Source of the DNA: Desulfuromonadaceae bacterium UBA2294 | GTDB lineage: Bacteria; Desulfobacterota; Desulfuromonadia; Desulfuromonadales; UBA2294 | Assembly (NCBI GenBank): GCA_002345625.1 | Contig: DDWE01000144.1 | Location: 1 to 43,941, forward strand | DNA: 43,941 nucleotides | Reading direction: 5' to 3' | In this document: piece by piece, positions 1-8,250 of the stretch | Position numbering within the stretch: position 1 is the stretch's first letter | How the letters are laid out: every line of letters starts with the position of its first letter | Made by a program: the position numbers and the translations under genes | The notes under the pieces: model-generated | What the model was told of the DNA's origin: nothing | Database searches by the model: none | Seen by the model: the letters and a program-made list of their open reading frames with translations, nothing else

Positions 1-30
1 TCAGAGGTTCGAATCCTCTCCCCGCAACCA
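1..30 (+). tRNA. tRNA 3' end (partial), probably initiator tRNA-fMet
   Basis: The window opens inside a tRNA. A 5-bp T-stem (3-7 with 15-19) encloses the loop ttcgaat, followed by the 3' acceptor strand ccccgca, discriminator A and an encoded CCA (28-30). The acceptor sequence ending in CCCCGCAACCA matches the 3' end typical of initiator tRNA-fMet, where A72 is left unpaired opposite C1. The anticodon lies outside the window, so the identity is an inference from the acceptor arm only. Confidence 0.85.
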
Positions 31-39
31 AAACAATCA

Positions 40-75
40 AAGGGATTCACCGCAAGGTGGATCCCTTTTTGTTTG
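40..75 (+). terminator. Rho-independent terminator after the tRNA
   Basis: A 12-bp near-perfect stem (40-51 with 56-67) with a GCAA tetraloop runs into a T-rich tract. It starts ten bases after the CCA end, so it most likely ends the tRNA transcript. Confidence 0.85.
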
Positions 76-272
76 CCCGAAACGATCAGAAAGCCCAGAT
101 AATCCCCCCTCAAGCTTAGCCACCCATCCTTTTGAACAACAAAATAACCATACGCTAACCAGAAATTCACAGCCCTGTGGCTGAATGAGATCACCGTGAA
201 CATGGGGACCGCCTGTGTTTCGGGATTTATTTACTGACCGACATCATGTCGGCACACGCACGGAGAAGACTG

Positions 273-425
273 ATGAATTCACGACTGAGCCGGTTCAACC
301 AGATCTGGGTCTGGATCGAGACCCCCGGCATGAGTATGCCGCATCAAAATACTCCATGGGAGCAGCGCCTGCAGCGCATGGATCAGGCTTGCCGACGCCT
401 CAAAAAACGATTCGGCGGCAACTGA
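273..425 (+). CDS. Small hypothetical protein (50 aa)
   Basis: This short frame starts at an ATG four bases after a GGAGAAG ribosome-binding site (262-268). It encodes a basic peptide with an aromatic N-terminal half (NQIWVWIETPG) and an Arg/Lys-rich C-terminus (RRLKKRFGG). It ends 22 bases before the next small gene, which has its own strong ribosome-binding site, so the two are probably co-transcribed. No domain is recognised. The region upstream (81-272) shows no clear promoter, only a 6-bp hairpin at 238-252. Support rests on the ribosome-binding site and the tight spacing. Confidence 0.45.
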   Translation: MNSRLSRFNQIWVWIETPGMSMPHQNTPWEQRLQRMDQACRRLKKRFGGN

Positions 426-447
426 CGTCGTAATAAGGAGAACCTCC

Positions 448-678
448 ATGTCGGACATAAATTTACCGTCAGGGTATAGAGACCGCTGCCCCCTCCTCAA
501 CCGGCAAGGCAACACCTGCCTCGCCAGCAATCGCGCGCTGGTTTCTGACGAGCGCCTTTTGCTCAGGTACTGTAACACCGACAACCACGACAACTGCCCC
601 ACCCTGCTTACCTACCTGCTGCTGCACAGCAGCACCAAATCGCGCCATTCCTGCCAGGATGAATTCCTCACCAAGTAA
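448..678 (+). CDS. Small cysteine-containing protein (76 aa)
   Basis: The ATG follows an AAGGAG site at good spacing (435-440). The peptide has four cysteines in its first 50 residues, in the pattern CPLL-x5-CLAS ... YC-x7-CP, plus one near the C-terminus. The spacing suggests metal binding or a small structural fold, but no family is named with confidence. It has no signal peptide or membrane segment, so it should be cytoplasmic. A hairpin with a T-run follows about 30 bases after the stop. Function is unknown. Confidence 0.6.
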   Translation: MSDINLPSGYRDRCPLLNRQGNTCLASNRALVSDERLLLRYCNTDNHDNCPTLLTYLLLHSSTKSRHSCQDEFLTK

Positions 679-706
679 GCCTTTGCATTGCACAGTACAC
701 CTTGAA

Positions 707-746
707 AGAAAAGGGCCCTGCCAACCGCAGCGCCCTTTTTGTTTTT
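707..746 (+). terminator. Rho-independent terminator
   Basis: A stem formed by AAAAGGGC (near 709-716) and GCCCTTTT (732-739) is followed by a T-rich run. It ends the transcript of the two small genes just before the promoter of the next gene. Confidence 0.65.
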
Positions 747-762
747 CCTCATCAAGTGATGC

Positions 763-771
763 TGCTATAAT
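763..771 (+). promoter_or_regulatory. Extended -10 promoter for the M23 peptidase gene
   Basis: A perfect TATAAT (766-771) is preceded by TG one base upstream (763-764), an extended -10 element. A good -35 box is not visible. The predicted start near 778 leaves a leader of about 27 bases before the ATG at 805. Confidence 0.6.
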
Positions 772-804
772 GCCGCACATTGCCGATCCATCGATGGGAC
801 ACCC

Positions 805-1752
805 ATGCGCCAGCTGTTTCTGCTCATTTTGCTCTGCCTGCTTCTGCCCGCCACTCATGCCGGGGCGGAGAAACTGTACAAGTTCGTCGACGACAACGGG
901 CAGATCACCTTTACCGACAAAGAGATCGGTGCAGGCACCCTGCAATCGGTGGAGCAGGTCAAGGTCGAGAAACCGACCGAACGGTTCAGTGTGCAGAATC
1001 GCGGGTCGCGCAGTGAGCCAGTGCTCTATGCCGTTAACGGTTACTTCGGTCCGGTCGAGGCGGAATTCAGCCTGAAAAACATCGACAATATGACCGTCGA
1101 GCGCCTCACGCCCCTACGGACAAAGGTCGCCGCTGCCAGCGATCTGCGCGTGATTATCATGCGGCAAAAAAATCCACGCAAAGGCTATGGCTATGCATGG
1201 GAATCCCGCTGTGTCCTTGGCGACCCAAAAGCTAAACACCAGCCAAAGCGCCCCTACCTGCTGCCAATCCCTGCCGGTGAAACGTTCCGGGTTTCACAGG
1301 GCTTTCGCGGCCAGGCGACCCATGCCAGCCATGTGCAGAGCGAGTACGCCATTGATATCCCCATGCCCGAAGGGACGGCAATTCATGCCGTACGCTCCGG
1401 GATCATCATGGATGTCGCCACCGATTTTTTTGAAGGCGGCGCGACTGCGGAGATGATGGAGCAGGCCAACTACGTCCGGGTGCTGCACGATGATGGCACC
1501 ATGGCGGTCTACGCCCACCTGGCGCTGGAGACAGTCAACTATCCGATCGGCAAACAGATCGAGCGCGGGCAGGTTCTGGCGCGCTCCGGCAACACCGGCT
1601 TCTCCACCGGACCGCACCTGCACTTTGTCATCCAGAAGAATTTCGGCATGGACCTGCGCTCGATCCCGTTCGAGTTTGAAGGGACCGATGGTGTGGCCTT
1701 CACCCCGGTCGAGGGGATGATCCTGATGCGCAAGCCCATGCAACCGATTTAA
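805..1752 (+). CDS. Secreted M23-family metallopeptidase with N-terminal DUF4124
   Basis: This is a predicted murein endopeptidase or LytM-like factor acting in the cell envelope. The sequence shows a signal peptide (residues 1-21, hydrophobic core then HAGA), a DUF4124-like segment (about 22-70, with KLYKFVDDNGQITFTDK) and a C-terminal M23 domain (about 150-300). Likely zinc ligands are H176 (or H173), D184 in YAID and H273 in the HLHF motif (271-274), with H238 as the further catalytic histidine. All expected residues are present, so it may be an active hydrolase rather than a degenerate EnvC/NlpD-type activator. The crcB gene follows after 15 bases and is probably co-transcribed. Confidence 0.9.
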   Translation: MRQLFLLILLCLLLPATHAGAEKLYKFVDDNGQITFTDKEIGAGTLQSVEQVKVEKPTERFSVQNRGSRSEPVLYAVNGYFGPVEAEFSLKNIDNMTVERLTPLRTKVAAASDLRVIIMRQKNPRKGYGYAWESRCVLGDPKAKHQPKRPYLLPIPAGETFRVSQGFRGQATHASHVQSEYAIDIPMPEGTAIHAVRSGIIMDVATDFFEGGATAEMMEQANYVRVLHDDGTMAVYAHLALETVNYPIGKQIERGQVLARSGNTGFSTGPHLHFVIQKNFGMDLRSIPFEFEGTDGVAFTPVEGMILMRKPMQPI

Positions 1753-1767
1753 GCGGAGTACGTCTTC

Positions 1768-2139
1768 ATGCAGCTCGTCTATATCTCGGTGTTCGGCGCC
1801 CTCGGTTGCCTGTCACGCTATCTGGTCTCAGGCTGGGTCTACACTCTGGCCGGGCGGGGGCTGCCCTATGGGACGCTGGCGGTCAACGTTCTCGGCTCTT
1901 TTTTGCTCGGCCTGATTATGGAGGGGAGCCTGCGCAGCACCCTGCTTTCCCCGGAACTGCGCATCGGCCTGACCGTCGGCTTTATGGGTGGTTTCACCAC
2001 CTTCTCAACCTTCTCCTACGAAACGATCCGCTTGATTGAAGAGGGGAGCTACACTCAAGCCGGCAGCAATATTTTGCTCAACGTCATCGTCTGTCTCGTT
2101 TTTGCAGCGGCCGGCATCTACCTGGCCCGTCAACTGTAA
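1768..2139 (+). CDS. crcB: Fluoride channel CrcB/Fluc
   Basis: A small inner-membrane protein that exports fluoride as a dual-topology dimer. The 123 residues match the family length and form four membrane segments. Signature residues are visible: SRY near residue 16, the VNVLGSF segment with N40, and the GGFTTFSTFSYE motif (74-85) that lines the pore and the central Na+ site. It starts 15 bases after the peptidase gene behind GCGGAG, so expression depends on the upstream promoter. No fluoride riboswitch was found upstream, although one often controls this gene. Confidence 0.93.
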   Translation: MQLVYISVFGALGCLSRYLVSGWVYTLAGRGLPYGTLAVNVLGSFLLGLIMEGSLRSTLLSPELRIGLTVGFMGGFTTFSTFSYETIRLIEEGSYTQAGSNILLNVIVCLVFAAAGIYLARQL

Positions 2140-2230
2140 ACAGCGCTCTCGTTGCTTACGCCAGGGTAAGGACAAAAGCCTATCCAGGCACTGTTTTTTC
2201 AATTTTCATCCCCGCATCCGGTGCTAGTTC

Positions 2231-2239
2231 TGTTAAAAT
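2231..2239 (+). promoter_or_regulatory. Extended -10 promoter for the prolyl isomerase gene
   Basis: TAAAAT (2234-2239) with an upstream TG (2231-2232) forms an extended -10 element. No clear -35 is seen. It would give a leader of about 60 bases before the ATG at 2305. Confidence 0.45.
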
Positions 2240-2304
2240 GCCGCAAAAATAAAATCGGGGCGCAATAGCGCCATCAACAATTATAAAATCTACAAGGAGT
2301 CTTC

Positions 2305-2733
2305 ATGCGTCAGGTCAAACAACGTGACACCGTTTTCGTTCACTACACCGGCACCCTCACTGATGGCAGCGTTTTCGACACATCCCGCGGCCAGGATCCC
2401 CTGAAATTTGTCGTCGGCGACGGACAACTGATCCGCGGCTTCGACCAGGCACTCCCCGGGATGCACGAAGGCGAGCTGAAAACCGTGCAGATTCCGGCCG
2501 CCGATGCCTACGGTAGCCACAGTGAAGAGATGGTGTTCAAGGTCAATCGCAGCCAGTTCGAAGAGGCGCTGACCCCGGAAGTCGGCCAACAGTTTCAGGT
2601 CACCGCCAGCGACGGTCAACCGCTGATCGTCACCGTCACCCATATCGACGGCGACACCATCACCCTCGACGGCAATCACCCGCTGGCCGGCAAGGATCTC
2701 ACCTTCGAGATTGAGCTGGTGAAGATCGGCTAA
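2305..2733 (+). CDS. FKBP-type peptidyl-prolyl isomerase, SlyD-like
   Basis: A cytoplasmic prolyl cis-trans isomerase and folding chaperone. The 142 residues show an FKBP core (VHYTGTLTDGSVFDTS at 12-27, then FVVGDGQLIRGFDQAL) split by an insert-in-flap region (about 70-120), the SlyD arrangement. The C-terminus ends right after the fold (FEIELVKIG). It lacks the His/Cys-rich tail of Escherichia coli SlyD, so a nickel-handling role is unlikely. The ATG has a good AAGGAG site. It appears to be a single-gene transcript. Confidence 0.92.
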   Translation: MRQVKQRDTVFVHYTGTLTDGSVFDTSRGQDPLKFVVGDGQLIRGFDQALPGMHEGELKTVQIPAADAYGSHSEEMVFKVNRSQFEEALTPEVGQQFQVTASDGQPLIVTVTHIDGDTITLDGNHPLAGKDLTFEIELVKIG

Positions 2734-3143
2734 CTTTCCCGTAAAAAGACACATCTCAAGACCAAGTGTCGCAATCTGGCCATTTGCCACTTCAGCATTG
2801 CGCCATTCAACGCATAAACATGTAACACACTGATAACAGATGATTTTACGTTTAACTCGCCTGGCAGACAACCCCACGCCAAAACACACATATCGGCACG
2901 TTGGACAGTCAAATAACGGTGCATCGTCCGAGCCGATTCAATCCCGCCAAACCATTATTCACCATCACCAAAAGCCTAACCACCTGATTTATCAACAGAT
3001 AACTCAACAACCGATATCGTGGCATAATTTATGCTTTATATAGTAAATGTTAATTTTGGAATTCACCCGATAAATCGCCTTATTACCTCCCAAACACTGG
3101 GTCTGGGGGGGCAAACGGCACTCTCTCTTTGGAGGAGAAAAAA
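2734..3143 (+). other. 410-base AT-rich regulatory gap before the cytochrome gene
   Basis: No gene is supported here; short frames in this stretch lack ribosome-binding sites. The left part holds weak dyads after the isomerase gene but no convincing terminator. The right part carries the sigma-54-like promoter (3020-3035) and an unusual leader with a CCTCCC element (3086-3091), a run of seven G (3105-3111) and the strong ribosome-binding site of the cytochrome gene (3131-3137). Confidence 0.6.
3020..3035 (+). promoter_or_regulatory. Sigma-54 (-24/-12) type promoter for the multiheme cytochrome
   Basis: TGGCA and TGCT elements are present with the invariant GG (3021-3022) and GC (3033-3034) exactly ten bases apart, as RpoN promoters require. 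Predicted transcription start is near 3046, giving a leader of about 100 bases. The flanking TTTATATAG could alternatively act as a sigma-70 -10 box. Sigma-54 control of cytochrome genes is known in Geobacter; here it is inferred from the motif alone. Confidence 0.5.
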
Positions 3144-5909
3144 ATGAAGCGAAGAGTCTTATTCGGAGTCCTGCTTTTGGTACTCGCGATGACAGGACAA
3201 GCGTGGGCGGTGGTCTACCAACCTGCCTACCTTATTCTGCCAGCCACCAACTCAACCGGTAACTACGGCGTGTCGATCAAAAAATCGTACACACCCGGCG
3301 CCAGTTACATCCTCGAAGAGTCGCCCAATGGCGTCGACACCTGGACGGCCTACGATAACGGCACCAGCACTTACAAGGTTTTCACCGGCAAGGCCGGCGG
3401 TAACTATTTCTACCGTGCCAAAGCCTATCTTGGCGCTGAAGAGAGTGGGTATACGGCTGTCCGGCAAATCGCTGTCAACTCCCTGACTGCGGTTATGCCG
3501 CCGCCGTTTATCATCCTTGCAGCGACCAACTCAACCGGCAGCTATGGCGTTTCGATCCAGAAATCGACCACTGCCGGCGCTGGCTACAGCCTTGAAGAGT
3601 CCAAGGATGGTGGCCCCTGGGTCGCCACCGACCTTCTGACCGCCAATTACAGGTCGGTCACCGGACAAGCCAGCGGCACCTACGCTTATCGTGCCCGGGC
3701 CTATGTCGGCGCCAACTTCAGCAGCTATACGGCACCCAGAAGTATTGTCGTATCCGTCTCTGGCGGTGTCGCGGCCTGCGAAAGCTGTCATCTTTCCGGC
3801 CCCGGTCCTGCTACTTTTGGCCCATGGAATTCCGGTCGCCATGCCAACGTCAACAATTATCCGGTCGATGGCTGCAGCAGCAGCTGCCATTCCCCGCTGA
3901 ACGAAGTTAACGCCTCCGGCGCCGACATGATCAGCTGCGAAGGGTGCCACGGTCTCAATAATGGGCACAACTTCGCGGCGTCAGATGCCGTACCGGTCTG
4001 CGCCAACTGCCACAACAGCCACATGAGCGCTGTCGGAAACATTGTCACCAAGGTCAACAGCGGCAAGCACGCAATTGCGGCAAACACCCATAATGGAACC
4101 TGCGGTCGTTGCCACAGCATCGAAGGTTATCTGGCCTTCGGCAACGGAACCGAAAATTATGGCGAGATCAGCGCAACAGCCTATGATGGCGCGAGCAGTG
4201 TCAGCTGCGCTGCCTGCCACGATTCGCACAGCCTCACACTCCGCACTCCGCGTGACTGGAACCTCGGTTCCGCGCAATTCAACCTCTGCACCAGCTGCCA
4301 CAATCTGGTCAACGCGGCCGGTACGCCGATCGCTTCGGGCCTGGAGGTCAACGGCGTTACCACGGTTGCGAAACAGCAGCACTCTAAAGACTGGTATCGC
4401 AACATCACCACCACCCACATGGACCTGACCACGACCGGCGTGACCGGTTCGGCCTCGACCGTGCAGCCTTTGGGCAATATCGTTGAGGGTTACGTGGTCC
4501 GTAAAGACAGTGACACCGCTTGTACTGACTGTCACGGTCATGAGCTCTTCACCAACACCAACGGCGTCTCCGGCGCGACCCCGTCCGCAGACACCAATCA
4601 TACCGACTGGGCGAAATCAGCCCATGCCGGCGAGCTGCTCAAGGCGAAAATCGGCGTCTTTGCCGCCAATGCTTACGCTCGTACCACCACCACCTCGCAG
4701 GCGATCATGGCGGTTGGCGCGGTTGATGCTCCGATCGGCAACGCCTGGACCCATTACAACTGGGATGCCACCAGCACCCGTGGCTCCTGTCAGCACTGCC
4801 ACACGGCAACGGGCGCCTCTAACTACATGATGGCCGCCAGCAAAGGTGCTGCTTACAACGCTGCCAACAACGACTTCTCACATCTGGCTGGCTGGGACGC
4901 TACCAATGGTTCCGACCAGCAGGAACTGCTTTACTGCTGGGGTTGCCACAGCAGCGTCGAGACCGGTGCTCTGCTCCTGACCGGTGCTTTCACCCTTGAC
5001 TATCAGGTCAATGGCGCGGCAAAAAAGCTGACCGCTCCGGACGGCAACTCAGCTGCCTGCCTCACCTGCCACAGCGGGCGCGGTAACGTCGACACCCTGC
5101 TTGGCGCCAACCCGCTTGACCCGGCCAATACCACGGTCATCTCCAGCCCCGGCACCAAGACTCACTATCTGGCCGCCGGCATGAGTCTCAATCAGGCCGC
5201 AGTCAAAGCACCGTACACCTTCGGCCTGAGCTACGCCGACCCGGTCTACTATGGGCACGACAGCCTCGGCTGCGCCGAGTGCCACATGACCAGCGGCAAC
5301 AAGCACTCCTTCAATGTGGTTAAGAAGGATGCTACTACCGGGCTGATCACCGCCATTGCCTCGACCAAGTGCGTCGAGTGCCATGATGGTGAGCACGCCC
5401 TGTTCGTCTCCGACTCCCAGGTCGGTCAGACCTTGAACATCTGGGACGGCGTCTCCGCTGCCGTGCCGACCGTCGTCACCCAGCAGATGGCTGACAACTC
5501 TGCCCTGGTGCTCGAGGAAGAAGCCCTGGGCTACCATGAGGCGATCCAAATCCTCGGCGGTCTGTTGACCAAGGCAGGGACCCCGCCGAAGACGAGCTAC
5601 CCGTACTTCTCCGGTACGCCGGCCAATCAGGGCCAGTCCGGTTCGATGTACAACTACAGCTTCCTGCACCATGAGCCGGGCGCTTATGCGCATAACCGCT
5701 TCATGGCCAAGCGGATGCTGTTCGACTCCATCGACTGGATGGACAACGGTGTTCTCGACGGGACCATCCCCTTCGACGGCACTCTCACCACCTGGCTCTA
5801 CGATGATACTGGCGCAGTGACCGGCACCGCGCTGGTCGACCTGACCAACTATCCGGAAGCCGCCGCATGGTTCGGATTGACCGCTCCTGGTTCGGCTGTC
5901 CGTCCGTAA
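3144..5909 (+). CDS. Secreted multiheme c-type cytochrome (12 CxxCH plus one CxxxCH)
   Basis: A predicted periplasmic or cell-surface electron carrier of 921 residues. The start at 3144 is preferred over an in-frame TTG at 3129 because GGAGGAG (3131-3137) is spaced for it and the product then begins with a clean signal peptide (residues 1-22, ending AWA). Two similar modules of about 84 residues follow (28-111 and 121-204, each with ATNSTGxYGVSI and YRAxAY). Twelve canonical CxxCH haem motifs lie between residues 212 and 747, and a CSSSCH at 244-249 could be a thirteenth, CxxxCH-type site. The last 175 residues lack haem motifs. It does not look like OmcS, OmcE or OmcZ by length or motif layout. 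Extracellular electron transfer is a plausible but unproven role. It stands alone with its own promoter and terminator. Confidence 0.9.
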   Translation: MKRRVLFGVLLLVLAMTGQAWAVVYQPAYLILPATNSTGNYGVSIKKSYTPGASYILEESPNGVDTWTAYDNGTSTYKVFTGKAGGNYFYRAKAYLGAEESGYTAVRQIAVNSLTAVMPPPFIILAATNSTGSYGVSIQKSTTAGAGYSLEESKDGGPWVATDLLTANYRSVTGQASGTYAYRARAYVGANFSSYTAPRSIVVSVSGGVAACESCHLSGPGPATFGPWNSGRHANVNNYPVDGCSSSCHSPLNEVNASGADMISCEGCHGLNNGHNFAASDAVPVCANCHNSHMSAVGNIVTKVNSGKHAIAANTHNGTCGRCHSIEGYLAFGNGTENYGEISATAYDGASSVSCAACHDSHSLTLRTPRDWNLGSAQFNLCTSCHNLVNAAGTPIASGLEVNGVTTVAKQQHSKDWYRNITTTHMDLTTTGVTGSASTVQPLGNIVEGYVVRKDSDTACTDCHGHELFTNTNGVSGATPSADTNHTDWAKSAHAGELLKAKIGVFAANAYARTTTTSQAIMAVGAVDAPIGNAWTHYNWDATSTRGSCQHCHTATGASNYMMAASKGAAYNAANNDFSHLAGWDATNGSDQQELLYCWGCHSSVETGALLLTGAFTLDYQVNGAAKKLTAPDGNSAACLTCHSGRGNVDTLLGANPLDPANTTVISSPGTKTHYLAAGMSLNQAAVKAPYTFGLSYADPVYYGHDSLGCAECHMTSGNKHSFNVVKKDATTGLITAIASTKCVECHDGEHALFVSDSQVGQTLNIWDGVSAAVPTVVTQQMADNSALVLEEEALGYHEAIQILGGLLTKAGTPPKTSYPYFSGTPANQGQSGSMYNYSFLHHEPGAYAHNRFMAKRMLFDSIDWMDNGVLDGTIPFDGTLTTWLYDDTGAVTGTALVDLTNYPEAAAWFGLTAPGSAVRP

Positions 5910-5943
5910 CCTGTAACCGTCCTGTTCTTCAGGACGCCGCATG

Positions 5944-5982
5944 AAAAAGGCCGGTTCCCGCAAGGGGGCCGGCCTTTCCTGT
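5944..5982 (+). terminator. Terminator after the cytochrome gene
   Basis: A strong GC-rich hairpin (AAAGGCCGG ... CCGGCCTTT, loop around GCAA) ends in a short T-rich stretch. It separates this gene from the convergent pncA and may act on both strands. Confidence 0.75.
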
Positions 5983-6006
5983 TTCGGATGGGACCGTTCA
6001 GTGACG

Positions 6007-6603
6007 TTATCGAATCGACGTCACCGTCGTAGAACCTGCCGCTTGCATCTCGACAAGTGCCCGCTCGCTGTCGCCCGGATTGACGTCGACGCCTGCAACG
6101 GCATCAACCAGAAGCGATACAAAAAAACCTGCCGCGAGCAGATCGAGCACTGTCGCCTTGACACAGTAATCGGTCGCCAATCCTCCAACATAGAGTTGGC
6201 GCACGCCATCACGCTGCAGCAATTTGATTAGCGTGGCACCGGTTTCGTCATGGGCGGTGACAGCCGAATAATCGTCTTTATCAGGATGATCTCCCTTAGA
6301 GAGAACCACTGACGTTGGTGGCAGACGCAAGTCCGGATGAAACGCAGCACCTGTCGTCCCCTGCACGCAGTGCACCGGCCAGGGGCCACCAAACGGTTCA
6401 AAGTGGCTGGTCTGCGCCGGATGCCAATCGCGACTGGCGTAGATCGGCAAACCGGCGGCGGCAAAACGCGCAGCAGCACGGTTCAATGGCGCGACAACCC
6501 GGTCACCGGCGCTGACCGCCAGAGCGCCGCCCGGGCAGAAATCGTTTTGAACATCGACCAGCAGCAGGGCGCTGTCGGCGGGAAGAGGCGTCTCCTGATT
6601 CAT
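6007..6603 (-). CDS. pncA: Nicotinamidase PncA
   Basis: Hydrolyses nicotinamide to nicotinate in the NAD salvage pathway. The 198-residue protein has the cysteine-hydrolase triad: D17 (in VDVQNDF), K103 (in SKGD) and C147 (in ATDYCV). Metal-binding residues D59, H61 and H67 lie in DWHPAQTSHF. Its ATG overlaps the TGA of pncB in an ATGA junction, so translation is coupled to pncB, whose enzyme uses the nicotinate made here. The pair is therefore a two-gene Preiss-Handler salvage unit. Confidence 0.95.
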   Translation of the reverse strand: MNQETPLPADSALLLVDVQNDFCPGGALAVSAGDRVVAPLNRAAARFAAAGLPIYASRDWHPAQTSHFEPFGGPWPVHCVQGTTGAAFHPDLRLPPTSVVLSKGDHPDKDDYSAVTAHDETGATLIKLLQRDGVRQLYVGGLATDYCVKATVLDLLAAGFFVSLLVDAVAGVDVNPGDSERALVEMQAAGSTTVTSIR

Positions 6604-8030
6604 GGGTTTTCCTCCAGTACGCTGTCAATCAAACGGTTACGCATGGCATTCAGGTCAGTGGACAAAGAGACCTTGTAGCGGTGCGGATTGATAAAACGCA
6701 GGCAGCCTTGTGGCAAACGTGACAGTTCAATTCGGCTGCGCGCAGCCAGCTGGGGCAACGTTTCGGCGACGCGGGTGCGCACGCCGTTCTCCATCACCAC
6801 ACTGCGGATGTCGATCAGCTTGGCATCCGGCGGCAGGTTTTTGTGCTGGAGGGGGTTGGTCGGGTCATAGACCGTCGCTCCGGCGGCGACCGGATCGGCA
6901 TCGGCAATGGCGAGGACATCCTGCAGGTAACTGTCATCGGGCGCGACCGCCCGGAGCAGCCGCTTGCGCCCCGGCAGGGTCGCCTTCGCCATATCACTGG
7001 TGACCTTCAACCGTGGGCGCCCGTCACTCTCGACCAGCTTGTAGACGCCACCCAGGGCCCCACCGCCGCGTCCGGCTGCCGTAGCCAGCCGGGTCCCGAC
7101 CCCATAGATATCGATCCGCCCCCCCTCGTCGCGAATCGAGTCGATTACATATTCGTCGAGGTCATTGGACGCGACAATGCGGACATCAGGGAAACCGGCA
7201 GCGTCGAACCGCTGACGGACCTCCCGCGACAACCAGGCCAGGTCGCCCGAATCGATGCGGACCCCGAACAGTTCGTGCCCACTGTCCCGCAGTTCTGCGG
7301 CGACGGTGAGGGCATTGATCAGCCCGCTTTTCAACGTATCGTACGTATCAATCAGCAAAATACAGTGATCCGGGAAGGCTCGAGCATAGGCACGAAAGGC
7401 ACTGAGCTCGTCATCAAAGGCCATCACCCAGCTGTGGGCGTGAGTACCCCGAACCGGCAGACCAAACTGCCGACCCGCTTCGACATTGCTGGTGCTGGTG
7501 ACACCACCAATACTGGCGGCGCGGGCCACTGAAAGACCACCATCCGGCCCTTGTGACCGGCGCAAGCCAAATTCGAGGACGGTACCGGCACCGGCGGCAT
7601 ACGCGATACGCGCCGCCTTGGTCGCCACCAGAGTCTGAAAGTTGACCAGATTGAGCAGCATCGTTTCAACAAACTGAGTCTCAGCGAGGCTGCCTTCGAC
7701 GGTCAAAAGGGGTGTGTTGGCAAACACGGCTGTCCCCTCCGGTGGTGCGATAACCCGGCCACGAAAGCGAAAATCGGCTAAATAATCGAGAAAGGCTGCC
7801 TGGAAGATGCCGAGGCCCGCCAGATAGTCGATGTCCGACTCGGTAAATTGCAGCGTTTCCAGAAATTCCAGGGCCGGTTCGAGCCCGGCAAAAATCGCGT
7901 AACCGCCTTCGAATGGATTGGTGCGAAAAAAAAGATCGAAGACCGCCGGCTGTTGCGACATCCCTTCATCAAAATATCCGGCAAGCATGGTCAACTGGTA
8001 GAGGTCGGTCAAAAGTGGCGAGTAACGCAA
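6600..8030 (-). CDS. pncB: Nicotinate phosphoribosyltransferase
   Basis: Converts nicotinate and PRPP to nicotinate mononucleotide, with ATP hydrolysis, in the cytoplasm. The start is set at a TTG (8028-8030): a GGAGG site lies five bases upstream, whereas the in-frame GTG at 8034-8036 abuts that site and cannot be the start. The 476-residue product begins RYSPLLTDLYQLTM, the usual family opening. The GTHAHSW motif near residue 195 holds the histidine phosphorylated during catalysis. It is followed directly by pncA with a four-base overlap. Confidence 0.93.
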   Translation of the reverse strand: MRYSPLLTDLYQLTMLAGYFDEGMSQQPAVFDLFFRTNPFEGGYAIFAGLEPALEFLETLQFTESDIDYLAGLGIFQAAFLDYLADFRFRGRVIAPPEGTAVFANTPLLTVEGSLAETQFVETMLLNLVNFQTLVATKAARIAYAAGAGTVLEFGLRRSQGPDGGLSVARAASIGGVTSTSNVEAGRQFGLPVRGTHAHSWVMAFDDELSAFRAYARAFPDHCILLIDTYDTLKSGLINALTVAAELRDSGHELFGVRIDSGDLAWLSREVRQRFDAAGFPDVRIVASNDLDEYVIDSIRDEGGRIDIYGVGTRLATAAGRGGGALGGVYKLVESDGRPRLKVTSDMAKATLPGRKRLLRAVAPDDSYLQDVLAIADADPVAAGATVYDPTNPLQHKNLPPDAKLIDIRSVVMENGVRTRVAETLPQLAARSRIELSRLPQGCLRFINPHRYKVSLSTDLNAMRNRLIDSVLEENP

Positions 8031-8172
8031 CGGCACCTCCTTTTTTCATGAGTGTTGGCCGATAAGTTATCACGATCGGAATTGAAAAACAGCACACAGT
8101 TGGGATTCTTGGCTAAATTCAAGCTGAAATCTTGTGCGGAAACACCTCCCGACTTCACCCGGGGCACAACCT

Positions 8173-8207
8173 GAAAAAAACAAAACGACCCGCTACGGGG
8201 CCGTTTT
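8173..8207 (-). terminator. Rho-independent terminator for the peroxiredoxin gene
   Basis: Read on the minus strand, an AAAACGGCCCC ... GGGTCGTTTT stem with a GTAGC-type loop is followed by a run of T (complement of 8174-8180). It lies about 45 bases after the peroxiredoxin stop. Confidence 0.7.
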
Positions 8208-8250
8208 GCCAAACAACAAGGATAATTCCCGCGTCCGGGGAGACTGCTTT

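Noticed and set aside
1753..1767. Fluoride riboswitch expected ahead of crcB
   Set aside because: Only 15 bases separate crcB from the peptidase gene, and no riboswitch core is visible near 740-805 either.
3040..3143. GEMM (cyclic dinucleotide) riboswitch ahead of the cytochrome gene
   Set aside because: A GCAAAC string exists at 3111-3116, but the remaining GEMM conserved bases and tetraloop-receptor hairpins are missing.
3129..3143. TTG start at 3129 for the cytochrome
   Set aside because: It lies within the ribosome-binding site of the ATG at 3144 and would put charged residues before the signal peptide.
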